This document shows positions 1-6,392 of a stretch of DNA of 9,134 nt, piece by piece. The notes under the pieces were generated by a model. The model was not told where the DNA came from and searched no databases. It saw only the letters and a list, made by a program, of their open reading frames with translations. Made by a program: the position numbers and the translations under genes. This DNA is from AC-69 sp036519575 (GTDB lineage: Bacteria > Actinomycetota > UBA4738 > HRBIN12), in assembly GCA_036519575.1 (NCBI GenBank), contig DATDKZ010000203.1:1-9134 (forward strand). The letters run 5' to 3'. The stretch's first letter is position 1. Each line of letters begins with the position of its first letter.

Positions 1-108
1 TGGGGCGAAGTCGCCGTCCCAGTCCAAAAACGGTATCGGACGAGAACGTGGCCGGCTTCAGGGGGGTCGGGCATTCACCGCCCAAGATGCTCCGGGGTCC
101 GTCGTCGG
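1..108. other. Left edge, no gene recognised
   Basis: Downstream flank of zur. All three plus frames that I read are open at the edge but show no recognisable protein, and no strong terminator hairpin follows the zur stop. Only a 4-bp repeat GGGC/GCCC lies near 69-83. Confidence 0.3.
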
Positions 109-543
109 TCAGGCGCAGTTGCGACAGGTGCCCATCAGGTCGAGTCGATGACTGACCGCGGTGAAGCCCGTCCGCCGAGCAACGCGGTTCAGAGCACGCT
201 CGACGCTACGTTCCAGCTCTGATGCGATCGAGACATCATCCACCGCGCCGCAGTTCGAGCAGATCAGGTGGTGATGGTGCTCGGTGAGCTCCTCGTCGAG
301 CTCGAAGCGGGTGAACTCCTCGTTGGTGACGACGCGCCGGACCACTCCCACCTGCTCCAAAATCGCGAGGGTCCGGTAGGCCGAGCTCTGTGGGACGTCC
401 CGGCGTACCGCGAGCAACTCGTGGATCGTGAGGGGATGACCGGCGTCCCATAGGGCCTCGACCAACGCACGTCGGTTCGCCGTGTAGCGCTGCGCGGCGG
501 CCCGAAGGCGGGCTGCGACCGTCTGGTGGACGTCGGGTTCCAT
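109..543 (-). CDS. zur: Fur-family zinc uptake regulator (Zur-like)
   Basis: Metal-responsive repressor of 144 residues, the normal length for the Fur family. The N-terminal winged helix (about 10-80) holds a recognition helix around QSSAYRTLAILEQVG (52-66). The family metal signature follows: HHHH at 89-92, then paired cysteines C95/C98 and C140/C143, the four-cysteine structural zinc site. In the family, metal-loaded dimers bind operators and block transcription. It is the last gene of the znuA-znuC-znuB-zur run, about 11 bases after znuB, so it should be co-transcribed. The zinc transporter context makes Zur more likely than Fur, Mur or PerR; the sequence alone does not prove metal specificity. 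The ATG at 543 is chosen. A TAGACT box 8 bases before it suggests a second, internal promoter. Confidence 0.9.
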   Translation of the reverse strand: MEPDVHQTVAARLRAAAQRYTANRRALVEALWDAGHPLTIHELLAVRRDVPQSSAYRTLAILEQVGVVRRVVTNEEFTRFELDEELTEHHHHLICSNCGAVDDVSIASELERSVERALNRVARRTGFTAVSHRLDLMGTCRNCA

Positions 544-551
544 GTCGATGC

Positions 552-557
552 AGTCTA
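552..557 (-). promoter_or_regulatory. Candidate -10 box for zur, inside the end of znuB
   Basis: TAGACT on the minus strand, 8 bases before the zur ATG, fits the TANNNT -10 pattern. It would place the start of transcription at or next to the ATG, giving a leaderless zur message. No clear -35 is seen. It would allow zur to be made independently of the transporter genes. Confidence 0.4.
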
Positions 558-1457
558 TCTCTCGGGGTGAGAATCATCGAGAACCATCGCCGTTGATCCC
601 TCGATGAGCTCCTCGTCCCTGGACAGGATCCGCGATCCGCGGCCTCGTGTAGCAATCGCCACGATGGCGAAGACGATCGCGCTGACCAGCACGATGCAAC
701 CGCTCGGCGCCAGATCCCATACCCTCGCCGCTGCCAATCCCACCACCGCGGCGATCATGCCGACTCCCGCCGACCACGCCAGCGTGCCACGAAAGGATCG
801 CGCCAACAGTTGACCGCTGGCGACCGGCAGCACCATCATCGCGGCGATCAGCAGGATCCCCACGATCTTCATGGCGACCACGACCGCGCATGCCGCCAGG
901 ATCGCCAACAATGAGTTCAGCAGACCGACCGGGAGACGGGCCACGCTCGACCACTCCTCGTCGGTGACCACGGCGAACAGCACGCGCCTCGTGGCCAGGA
1001 TCGCCCCGATGATCACCGCGCCGAGCACGACGATCAGCCGAACGTCGGCGGCGCTGGCCGTGAGCGGTTGTCCGAACAGGTACGTGAGGACGTTTGCGCT
1101 CAGTCCCTGGGCGCTACTACTCACCAGGACCACCCCGAGCGCGATCCCCGAGTAGAAGAACAGCGCCAGCGCAAGGTCGCCCGATGCGCGCCGCCGGGAG
1201 CGCAGCCACTCGATCCCCAGGGCGCCGGCCACCGCGAACACCAGGGCCGTCCACACCGGAGACACGGTGGCGACCAGTCCCGCCCCCACGCCGGCGAAGG
1301 CGAGGTGCCCGATCCCGTCACCGATCAGCGACATGCGTTTCTGGACGAGGAAGGTTCCGATCATGGGGGCGAAGGCACCCACGACCACCCCGGCGATCAG
1401 GGCGCGCTGCATGAACGTCAGTTCGAACGGATACGGCAGGGGGAGTGCGGAGATCAC
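555..1457 (-). CDS. znuB: Zinc ABC transporter permease
   Basis: Membrane subunit of the zinc importer, ABC-3 family (about 300 residues). The chain is almost wholly hydrophobic with roughly eight or nine membrane spans. It contains the family's early segment MIGTFLVQKRMSLIGDGIGH, and the stretch MKIVGILLIAAMMVLPVA is typical of ZnuB/MntB permeases. It would form the channel and couple to the ZnuC ATPase. An upstream GTG at 1475 is possible. I prefer the GTG at 1457 because it overlaps the znuC TGA by four bases (GTGA), the usual sign of translational coupling, and has CGAGGG at Shine-Dalgarno distance. A polar tail of about 30 residues follows the last span and has no motif I recognise. Confidence 0.92.
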   Translation of the reverse strand: MISALPLPYPFELTFMQRALIAGVVVGAFAPMIGTFLVQKRMSLIGDGIGHLAFAGVGAGLVATVSPVWTALVFAVAGALGIEWLRSRRRASGDLALALFFYSGIALGVVLVSSSAQGLSANVLTYLFGQPLTASAADVRLIVVLGAVIIGAILATRRVLFAVVTDEEWSSVARLPVGLLNSLLAILAACAVVVAMKIVGILLIAAMMVLPVASGQLLARSFRGTLAWSAGVGMIAAVVGLAAARVWDLAPSGCIVLVSAIVFAIVAIATRGRGSRILSRDEELIEGSTAMVLDDSHPER

Positions 1458-2251
1458 GTCAGGCCCTCGAGCCACATGGGCAGATCCTCGCGGTGCACGC
1501 CGAGCGAGACGCCCTCCCTCATGAGCCTCTCCGGTGGGCCGTCGAACAACACTGTCCGTTTCAGTACCACAACACGGTTCACGTCCATAGCCACCGGTGA
1601 AAGCTCGTGCGAGACCAGCAGAACCCCGGCCCCGTGTTCCCGGATGAGGTGCACGAGCGAGTTTCGGAACCTCCGCTGGGATTCGGCGTCCACGCCCGCG
1701 ATCGGCTCGTCCAGGACCAGGAGCTCGGGCTCGCCGGCGAATGCCCGGGCGATGAACGCCCGCTGCTGCTGTCCGGCCGAAAGCTCGTTGATCGGACGGC
1801 CGCTGAGGTGCGCCAGACCAACCGACTCGAGGGCGTGACCGACCTCATCCCGGTCGGTCCGCCGAAGCGGGCGCCACCAACCCCGACGAGCGAGTCGCCC
1901 GGATGCCACGATCTCCTCAACCGTAGCCGGGACCTCCGAACCGAGGACGGGGCGCTGCGGGACGTAGCCGAGGCGCCATGGCTCCCGCAGACGCCCGGGC
2001 GGCTCGTCGAGGAGGCGCACCGTTCCACTCGACGGGCGCAGCGACCCGAGGATCACGCGAAGCAGTGTGGTCTTCCCCGAGCCGTTGGGTCCGACCAGCG
2101 CCACGAACTCACCGCGCCGGACCGCGATGCTGACGTCCTCCAACACCGGGGTCTGGCCGTACGCGAAGGAGACCCCGGTGGCCTCGAGCAACGGGGCACC
2201 TTCCCCAGCCGATGCTCCCCGCACGAGCGACCGGGGGTCAGGAGCAGTCAA
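1454..2251 (-). CDS. znuC: Zinc ABC transporter ATP-binding protein
   Basis: Cytoplasmic ATPase that powers zinc import. All ABC motifs are present in order: Walker A GPNGSGKT (54-61), Q-loop glutamine at 99 (YVPQR), signature LSAGQ (157-161), Walker B LLVLDEP (177-183), D-loop AGVD and switch histidine H215 (LLVSHEL). The length of 265 is usual for metal-type ABC ATPases. The start is uncertain. TTG at 2251 overlaps znuA by 14 bases and has GGAG seven bases before it, so I use it; GTG at 2224 has no Shine-Dalgarno. The first 18 or so residues are not part of the ABC fold. It lies between receptor and permease genes and is coupled to znuB by a GTGA overlap. Confidence 0.93.
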   Translation of the reverse strand: MTAPDPRSLVRGASAGEGAPLLEATGVSFAYGQTPVLEDVSIAVRRGEFVALVGPNGSGKTTLLRVILGSLRPSSGTVRLLDEPPGRLREPWRLGYVPQRPVLGSEVPATVEEIVASGRLARRGWWRPLRRTDRDEVGHALESVGLAHLSGRPINELSAGQQQRAFIARAFAGEPELLVLDEPIAGVDAESQRRFRNSLVHLIREHGAGVLLVSHELSPVAMDVNRVVVLKRTVLFDGPPERLMREGVSLGVHREDLPMWLEGLT

Positions 2252-3173
2252 GGGCCTTCTCCAGGGTCGAGAGGTTGTCGAGCATCAGGGAGATGTAGTC
2301 CGCCCCGGCGGCCTCCTCCTCGGGGGTGAGGCCCTCCATGGTGAACAGGACCTTGGTCTGAACGCCCGCCTCCTGAGCGAGTGCCTGGGCAACCTTCGGC
2401 GACACGAGCTCCTCCGTGAAGATCGTGGTGATCCCTTGCCGCTGCACGAGGTCTTTCAGCTCCGCGAGCCTGGCGGGTCCGGGCTCCGCCTCCGGCGACA
2501 GGCCGGTGATCGGCTCCTGGGTCAGCCCGTACGCGCTCGCCAGGTAACCGAATGCCTGGTGGCTGGTGACGATGGTGTGGCGTTGGCAGTGCGCCAGACC
2601 CTTCTGATATTCGAGATCGACCTGGTCGATATCCGCCTCGAAAGCCTTGGCGTTGGCCCGGAAGGTCGAGGCGGAATCCGGATCGGCTTTCGCCAGCGCC
2701 TCCGCGACCTCGCTCACCATCTCCGCGTACAGCCTGGGTGCGAGCCAGACGTGCGGATCGACGGAGAGCCCCTCTGGGGCTTCCCCTGAAGGTGGGGGCA
2801 GGGTGTGGAGCCCCGCCAGAAGGTCGACCGTCTGGCCCTCGGCGCCGGACAGCGCGTCCTCCAGGGCCGGCTGGAACCCTCCACCGAGGTACAGCACCAC
2901 GTCCGCGGACTGGATGCGCGCCACCCCGTCGGGTGTTAGCTCCAGGTCGTGCGGCTCGGCGCCCGGGGGGGTGAGGTTGAACACCTGCACCGCCCCGCCT
3001 CCGACTCGACTTGCGGCCTCCTGGATCGGGTAGAACGCCGCCACCACCGTCGTCGACCCCGGGGAGTTCTCGCGATCGTTCGTGGAGCACGATGCCAGGA
3101 TCAGCGCGAGGACGGCGATCGATGTCAGCAGCCAGAAGTAACGCCGGACCAAGAGTGCTTCTTCCCATCTCAC
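2238..3173 (-). CDS. znuA: Zinc-binding lipoprotein receptor of ABC transporter
   Basis: Extracytoplasmic cluster A-I (ZnuA/TroA) metal receptor, 311 residues. A lipoprotein signal is clear: basic VRRYF, a hydrophobic core, then lipobox LASC with cysteine C29 as the lipidated residue. Three histidine ligands are in family positions: H75 (PHDLELTP), H141 (DPHVWL) and H205 (TSHQAFGY). A histidine at the third site, where manganese receptors usually have glutamate, favours zinc. The His-rich loop of some ZnuA proteins is missing; the corresponding segment (123-139) is short and proline/glycine rich. GTG at 3173 lies 8 bases after a TACTCT box. TTG at 3152 would remove an acidic N-terminus (RWEEAL) and is a real alternative. 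It is the first gene of the operon. Confidence 0.93.
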   Translation of the reverse strand: MRWEEALLVRRYFWLLTSIAVLALILASCSTNDRENSPGSTTVVAAFYPIQEAASRVGGGAVQVFNLTPPGAEPHDLELTPDGVARIQSADVVLYLGGGFQPALEDALSGAEGQTVDLLAGLHTLPPPSGEAPEGLSVDPHVWLAPRLYAEMVSEVAEALAKADPDSASTFRANAKAFEADIDQVDLEYQKGLAHCQRHTIVTSHQAFGYLASAYGLTQEPITGLSPEAEPGPARLAELKDLVQRQGITTIFTEELVSPKVAQALAQEAGVQTKVLFTMEGLTPEEEAAGADYISLMLDNLSTLEKALDCS

Positions 3174-3178
3174 AATAT

Positions 3179-3208
3179 CTCAGAGTAGGACTCAGTCTCA
3201 GTCTCAGA
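3179..3208. promoter_or_regulatory. CTCAG repeat cluster, candidate Zur operator
   Basis: On the plus strand CTCAG occurs at 3179, 3191, 3197 and 3203, so three copies are in exact 6-base tandem and the fourth is 12 bases away, in phase. On the minus strand the core reads GACTGAGACTGAGTC, an imperfect palindrome with matching GACT/AGTC ends. It overlaps the candidate -10 box of the zinc operon. Fur-family repressors bind palindromic sites over promoters, so a Zur operator is a reasonable inference. It does not resemble the AT-rich Zur boxes I know from other actinobacteria. Confidence 0.4.
3182..3187 (-). promoter_or_regulatory. Candidate -10 box of the znuACB-zur operon
   Basis: TACTCT on the minus strand, 8 bases before the GTG start of znuA, fits TANNNT. 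This would give a leaderless or almost leaderless operon message. No good -35 hexamer is seen, and the box is embedded in the CTCAG repeats, which would suit repression. Confidence 0.5.
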
Positions 3209-3382
3209 GAACGTGACAGTAGCACCGAGAGGCCCGGCCGTCAATCGGGCGGTTCTGCCCGGGGCTCGCGCGCCGCGGCTGCTCGCTGATCGAAGCCGCC
3301 TGCTCCACCGGGAGTAGCCCAGAAGCCTCCTCCGGGCCGACGACGCTCGACCTCCCAGCGCGGACGATGGACCCAACGAAGA

Positions 3383-3387
3383 GGAGG
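3383..3387 (+). promoter_or_regulatory. Ribosome binding site of the SHOCT protein
   Basis: GGAGG, eight bases before ATG 3396. It decides against the in-frame GTG at 3387, which overlaps the GGAGG itself. Confidence 0.7.
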
Positions 3388-3395
3388 TGTTGGGG

Positions 3396-3629
3396 ATGGG
3401 GACGACCGTGCTGGCCGGGTTCGGATGGGGTGGCGGACCGTGGTTCCTGTTCTTCCCGCTGCTGTGGATCGCCCTGTTCGTAGGGGCCTTCTTCTTGTTC
3501 CACCGTCGACACGATCACTGGCAGAGGCACTCCGCGGAGGAGGTCCTGGCAGACCGATACGCGAAAGGCGAGATCTCAGCCGACGAGTACCGGCAGCGGC
3601 TCGGCGTGCTGCGAGGTAGGGAACGCTGA
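3396..3629 (+). CDS. Small SHOCT-domain membrane protein
   Basis: Protein of 77 residues. A glycine/tryptophan-rich start leads into one membrane helix (about 15-36, FLFFPLLWIALFVGAFFLF), then a basic His/Arg stretch and a C-terminal SHOCT domain (about 46-73, AEEVLADRYAKGEISADEYR). SHOCT is a short helical module found at the ends of many small bacterial membrane proteins and is thought to aid oligomerisation; no defined activity is known. The start at ATG 3396 is set by a GGAGG site at ideal spacing. It is divergent from the zinc operon and followed by 184 bases before the next gene. I cannot give a specific role. Confidence 0.85.
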   Translation: MGTTVLAGFGWGGGPWFLFFPLLWIALFVGAFFLFHRRHDHWQRHSAEEVLADRYAKGEISADEYRQRLGVLRGRER

Positions 3630-3756
3630 GCGCTGCACAGTCAGAGAGTCGGCGCAGGAAACGACCCGGTGATCGAGACCGCCTCTTCCGGCCACCAGCG
3701 GCCAGGCCTCGGGGGGTGACTCGTGGTTCGTGCTGCGGCAAACGCTGGCCGGTGCC

Positions 3757-3762
3757 TAGTAT
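3757..3762 (+). promoter_or_regulatory. Candidate -10 box for the DUF2231 gene
   Basis: TAGTAT fits TANNNT and would start transcription near 3769, leaving a leader of about 45 bases that includes the Shine-Dalgarno site at 3801-3806. No convincing -35 is seen. The 3630-3813 gap holds nothing else I can name. Confidence 0.45.
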
Positions 3763-3813
3763 GAACAGGAGAGGCGCCTTGCCGTTGAAGGCCGACTGAG
3801 AGGGGGTCGTTCC

Positions 3814-4320
3814 ATGGCCATCAGTCTGAAGTACCGTGCGCCCAGCGGGGAGACGAGGCCGTGGACGCTTCGGGAGATCCTCCAGGGCAAGCCGATCGAC
3901 CGGCCGATCCATCCGATGCTGGTCCATTTCCCGATCGCCTTCTCCATCGGGGCCCTGGCCCTCGATGTGCTGTCGCGGATCTGGACGTTCCCGGCGGCTC
4001 CGCTCGCCGCGACCTGGCTGATCCTGGGATCCCTCGCCGGGTTCGCCGGCGCTGCGCTCACCGGCCTCGCGGAGCGGTCGACGATGCGGCACGGATCTCG
4101 GATCCACACCCTGGCCACCCGTCACATGCTCCTCCAGTATGCGGCTGTAGCGATCTTCCTCGCGGACCTCGCGGTCCGCTGGTCGAACCGACACGACGCC
4201 CACGCAAGCCTCCTGTGGATCGCGCTGGATCTGATCGGGGTCCTGGTGATGAGCGCGGCCTCCGACATCGGCGGCCAGATGGTCTACAAGATCGGGTACC
4301 GCGGACTGGGCGGCGACTGA
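3814..4320 (+). CDS. DUF2231 four-helix membrane protein
   Basis: Protein of 168 residues. The family hallmark HPMLVHFP at 33-40 opens the first membrane helix (about 35-55). Further helices lie near 63-86, 104-122 and 131-149. The N-terminal 30 residues are polar, with a conserved-looking PIDRPIHP just before helix 1. Histidines at the membrane faces (33, 38, 93, 98, 104) could bind metal or haem, but this is inference; the family is often met beside redox or haem proteins and its function is not settled. ATG 3814 is preceded by AGGGGG seven bases upstream. It ends 13 bases from the convergent glycosylase gene. There is no neighbour that explains its job. Confidence 0.85.
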   Translation: MAISLKYRAPSGETRPWTLREILQGKPIDRPIHPMLVHFPIAFSIGALALDVLSRIWTFPAAPLAATWLILGSLAGFAGAALTGLAERSTMRHGSRIHTLATRHMLLQYAAVAIFLADLAVRWSNRHDAHASLLWIALDLIGVLVMSAASDIGGQMVYKIGYRGLGGD

Positions 4321-4333
4321 CTCAGAGAGTGAG

Positions 4334-5494
4334 CTAGCGCCACACGGCCGGCAGCTGCGGCCAGAGCACCTCATCGGCGCCGAGCCACGAAGCGAGCTCC
4401 TCGATCGAGCGTCGGGCGGGGGGCCAGTCATCAGTGCGAGCGTCCGGCTGGGCATGGACGGCGTGCACTCGGAGCACGTTCGCCCGGCGGTCGAACGCCG
4501 GGTCGATCCTGCCGACGAGACGGTCGCCGCGCAGGATCGGCAGCACGAAATACCCGAACTCGCGCTTGGCCTTCGGCACGTAGATCTCTAGGCGGAATCG
4601 CATGTCGAACAGCCGCTCCGTGCGATCACGATCAGAGATGAGGTCGTCGAAGGGCGAGAGCAGCGTGGTTCGTCCACGGAACGTCGCGTCGAGAAGATCG
4701 CGGTGCGACACCCATCGCCCCGACAAGCCGTCGACCTCGACGGGAACGATTACCCCGGAGCGAGTGAGCCGATCGATAGCCAGCTTCCTGCCCGGCGGAG
4801 GTCCGTCAAACAGCATGCCGATGCGCTCGAGGCGATCGATACCGCGCGCGCGGAGTTGACGGGCCGCCAGTTCCTGCGTCGCCTCGAGCCCCGGTCGGCC
4901 GTTCGAGGCGGGTAGGGATCGCTCGGCGAGATCCCAGACACGCTGCTGACCGTCACGCCCCACGATCATCACGCGGCCCTTGGACCAGAGGATGTCGAGC
5001 AGCATCGGCACGTTCTGGCCCTCGTCGTTCCAACCGCCCGTCTGCCACCCCTCCACGGCACGATTCTCGAGGTCCCGGGCGCGCAGCGGACCCCGGCGCC
5101 GTAACTCGCCGAGCACGTATCGCACGAACGCGTCGTTAGCGCGGAGCCACGCACGGACGTAGGCGTGGCGCGTCAGATCGCTTTGTGGGTAGCGCCGCAT
5201 CGAGATCCGATGCATCGGCAGGTCCGCGGTCGGCAGGATGTGCGCCCGGTACTCGAAGAGCTCGCGGTCGCGCCACAGCAGGCGTTCGAGCTCGGCGACG
5301 CGGAACCCGCGCCCCAGCCGGCTCCACAGGACGAGATGCTCCGTGCGAGCGACGACCGAAGTCGGATCCATCTGGACCATCCCGAGGCGATGGACGGTCT
5401 CGACGGCGGACGACGCTCGGGGTGCGGCCAGCAGCTGGCCCATCACCGCGAGCCTGCGCGCGCGTCGTCGGGAGAGGCGGACGGCATCGGGCAC
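4334..5494 (-). CDS. YcaQ/AlkX-type winged-helix DNA glycosylase
   Basis: Protein of 386 residues of the HTH_42 (DUF1006) family, often annotated only as winged helix DNA-binding domain protein. Family members with known activity (E. coli YcaQ/AlkX, Streptomyces AlkZ) are monofunctional DNA glycosylases that excise bulky or cross-linked alkylated bases. The catalytic motif, Q-hydrophobic-D in the YcaQ branch, is present as Q41-M42-D43 in HRLGMVQMDPTSVVAR. The N-terminal helical region, the central wing (about 215-260) and the C-terminal half with KREFGYFVLPILRGDRLVGR all fit. GTG 5494 follows a TAGTCT box by seven bases with no Shine-Dalgarno, suggesting a leaderless message. It lies 36 bases downstream of the phosphatase gene on the same strand. 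The exact substrate is unknown. Confidence 0.85.
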   Translation of the reverse strand: MPDAVRLSRRRARRLAVMGQLLAAPRASSAVETVHRLGMVQMDPTSVVARTEHLVLWSRLGRGFRVAELERLLWRDRELFEYRAHILPTADLPMHRISMRRYPQSDLTRHAYVRAWLRANDAFVRYVLGELRRRGPLRARDLENRAVEGWQTGGWNDEGQNVPMLLDILWSKGRVMIVGRDGQQRVWDLAERSLPASNGRPGLEATQELAARQLRARGIDRLERIGMLFDGPPPGRKLAIDRLTRSGVIVPVEVDGLSGRWVSHRDLLDATFRGRTTLLSPFDDLISDRDRTERLFDMRFRLEIYVPKAKREFGYFVLPILRGDRLVGRIDPAFDRRANVLRVHAVHAQPDARTDDWPPARRSIEELASWLGADEVLWPQLPAVWR

Positions 5495-5501
5495 GCGGTC
5501 A

Positions 5502-5507
5502 AGACTA
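5502..5507 (-). promoter_or_regulatory. Candidate -10 box of the glycosylase gene
   Basis: TAGTCT on the minus strand, seven bases before GTG 5494, fits TANNNT and predicts transcription starting at the start codon. It lies in the 36-base gap after the phosphatase gene. No clear -35. Confidence 0.5.
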
Positions 5508-5530
5508 CTCGGCGCGGCCGACGACCTTCC

Positions 5531-6013
5531 TCAGTCTTCCTGCCAGGGTGCTTCTTCCGACAGCAACCACTCCACGAACCGCTCGTTGCCCAGGGCGCCG
5601 AAACCTTCGTCGAGACCCCGCCGCAGCCGAACGAGGTCGATGGCCTCCGCGGCTGAGTAGCCCAGGAGCATCAAGGCCCGAGCGACCACGATGCCTGAGC
5701 GGTTGAGACCCTGCACACAGTGAACCAGCACTCGGTGCCCGCCCTGCACTAGGTCCGCGACCAGCCTGGCGACCTGCCGCGTCTTGGGGTCGACCGTGTC
5801 TGCGTCATCGATGGGGAAGTGGACGTAGAGATGATTCTCCGGGACGGGCGGGGACCACGTGTACTCGCAGTCATCGAGTGCCACGATCGCGTCAACTCCG
5901 AGCGAAGCGAAGTCGTGTGGCTCTACCAGCTTCTTGGACAGGAACAGCCCGGGCAGTACCTCGAAGGTCTGAAACTGCCAGTCCTCGGGGAGCTTGAGGT
6001 CCTTCTTCTCCAC
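5531..6013 (-). CDS. Dual-specificity-type protein phosphatase
   Basis: Compact cysteine-dependent phosphatase of 160 residues. The P-loop HCVQGLNRSG (98-107) matches HCX5R(S/T)G, with nucleophile C99 and phosphate-binding R105. The upstream loop FPIDDADT (66-73) supplies the likely general acid aspartate (D69 or D70). The rest has the DSP fold order: an early strand around LPGLFLSKK, then GVDAIVALDDCEY, then the helical C-terminus with VRLRRGLDEGFGALGNERFVEW. No signal peptide or membrane helix is seen, so it should act in the cytosol; substrate unknown (protein, lipid or nucleotide phosphate). GTG 6013 lies six bases after a TAAGAT box and lacks a Shine-Dalgarno site. It is first of a same-strand pair with the glycosylase, though that gene seems to have its own promoter. 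Confidence 0.88.
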   Translation of the reverse strand: MEKKDLKLPEDWQFQTFEVLPGLFLSKKLVEPHDFASLGVDAIVALDDCEYTWSPPVPENHLYVHFPIDDADTVDPKTRQVARLVADLVQGGHRVLVHCVQGLNRSGIVVARALMLLGYSAAEAIDLVRLRRGLDEGFGALGNERFVEWLLSEEAPWQED

Positions 6014-6019
6014 AGGCGC

Positions 6020-6025
6020 ATCTTA
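6020..6025 (-). promoter_or_regulatory. Candidate -10 box of the phosphatase gene
   Basis: TAAGAT on the minus strand, six bases before GTG 6013, fits TANNNT and predicts a leaderless message. No clear -35. Confidence 0.5.
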
Positions 6026-6111
6026 GGAGGACCGCTGGCTTCGCACGCGAACACAAACGGCTTGTCACAGGCCAGGTGGGGACACCCCCGCAGATCAGAG
6101 ATCTCGGCCCC

Positions 6112-6117
6112 TACCTT
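6112..6117 (+). promoter_or_regulatory. Weak candidate -10 box before a Cys-Cys mini-ORF
   Basis: TACCTT fits TANNNT and lies six bases before GTG 6124, the same geometry as the leaderless genes in this window. On its own this match is weak. Confidence 0.22.
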
Positions 6118-6123
6118 GCCAAG

Positions 6124-6183
6124 GTGGGAGTCGCGGGTTCCCGATGCTGTCGTCCGTTTCCCGCACGAGGTCGCGTAGACTAG
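6124..6183 (+). CDS. Possible 19-residue leader peptide with Cys-Cys
   Basis: Short reading frame GTG to TAG encoding 19 residues, read as MGVAGSRCCRPFPARGRVD, with adjacent cysteines at 8 and 9. Its stop is five bases before a GC-rich hairpin with a T4 tract, and tRNA-Cys follows. The layout resembles an amino-acid-codon leader peptide with an attenuator. The frame is short enough to arise by chance, and the TAGACT box at its end may simply be the tRNA promoter. Confidence 0.18.
   Translation: MGVAGSRCCRPFPARGRVD
6176..6181 (+). promoter_or_regulatory. -10 box of the tRNA-Cys transcript
   Basis: TAGACT fits TANNNT and predicts a start near 6188, 25 bases before the mature tRNA-Cys. No clear -35 is visible. 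Confidence 0.5.
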
Positions 6184-6187
6184 CCAC

Positions 6188-6211
6188 GGCCCGGGATCAC
6201 CGGGCCCTTTT
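6188..6211 (+). other. GC-rich hairpin with T4 tract in the tRNA-Cys leader
   Basis: Perfect 7-bp inverted repeat GGCCCGG / CCGGGCC with loop GATCA (6188-6206), followed by C and TTTT. It looks like a small intrinsic terminator but lies between the likely promoter and tRNA-Cys. The gene upstream runs the other way, so there is no plus-strand gene for it to terminate. It could be an attenuator, a 5'-end stabilising structure or a processing signal. Confidence 0.5.
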
Positions 6212-6212
6212 C

Positions 6213-6283
6213 GGCGGGGTGGCCGAGTGGTTAGGCAAGGGTCTGCAAAACCCTGTACACCGGTTCAATTCCGGTCCCCGCCT
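6213..6283 (+). tRNA. tRNA-Cys (GCA)
   Basis: Full 71-base cloverleaf. Acceptor GGCGGGG pairs with CCCCGCC. The D-arm is GCC/GGC, and the anticodon stem AGGGT/ACCCT holds loop CTGCAAA with anticodon GCA. The T-arm is ACCGG/CCGGT with loop TTCAATT. Discriminator base T (U73) is the known identity base for tRNA-Cys. No 3' CCA is encoded. Confidence 0.97.
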
Positions 6284-6302
6284 CGAGACCCTCTCGGGCA
6301 CG

Positions 6303-6308
6303 TAGAAT
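6303..6308 (+). promoter_or_regulatory. -10 box of tRNA-Val
   Basis: TAGAAT, ten bases before the tRNA-Val 5' end, fits TANNNT. The 35-base spacer between the tRNAs also holds a 5-bp hairpin CGAGA/TCTCG (6284-6296). Confidence 0.45.
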
Positions 6309-6318
6309 CGGCAGGCTC

Positions 6319-6390
6319 GGGCGCTTAGCTCAGGGGTAGAGCGCTTCCTTGACGCGGAAGAGGTCAGAGGTTCAAATCCTCTAGCGCCCA
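6319..6390 (+). tRNA. tRNA-Val (GAC)
   Basis: Full 72-base cloverleaf. Acceptor GGGCGCT pairs with AGCGCCC, discriminator A. The D-arm is GCTC/GAGC, the anticodon stem CTTCC/GGAAG with loop TTGACGC (anticodon GAC), and the T-arm AGAGG/CCTCT with loop TTCAAAT. No CCA is encoded; ACCC follows. Its 3' two thirds recur at 8603-8648, so this gene is the likely integration site of the downstream islet. Confidence 0.97.
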
Positions 6391-6392
6391 CC
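6344..6392 (+). repeat. Left copy of tRNA-Val 3'-end repeat (att-like)
   Basis: 49 bases from the anticodon stem to two bases past the tRNA. Aligned with 8603-8648, 44 of 49 columns are identical, with 2 substitutions and 3 single-base gaps. Exact blocks include the last 20 bases (6373-6392). This copy is part of the intact tRNA. Confidence 0.85.

Noticed and set aside
1607..2789. Long plus-strand frames over znuC and znuA
   Set aside because: They are high-GC shadows of the minus-strand genes, whose ABC and metal-binding motifs are unmistakable.
3204..4455. 404-residue minus-strand frame over the SHOCT and DUF2231 genes
   Set aside because: Arg/Pro/Ser-rich antisense composition without domains. 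The plus-strand genes have family motifs and ribosome sites.
6197..6391. Minus-strand open frame with GARGFEPLTSSASRKRSTPELS-like product
   Set aside because: It is the antisense of tRNA-Cys and tRNA-Val. Such peptides are a well-known false annotation produced by tRNA genes.
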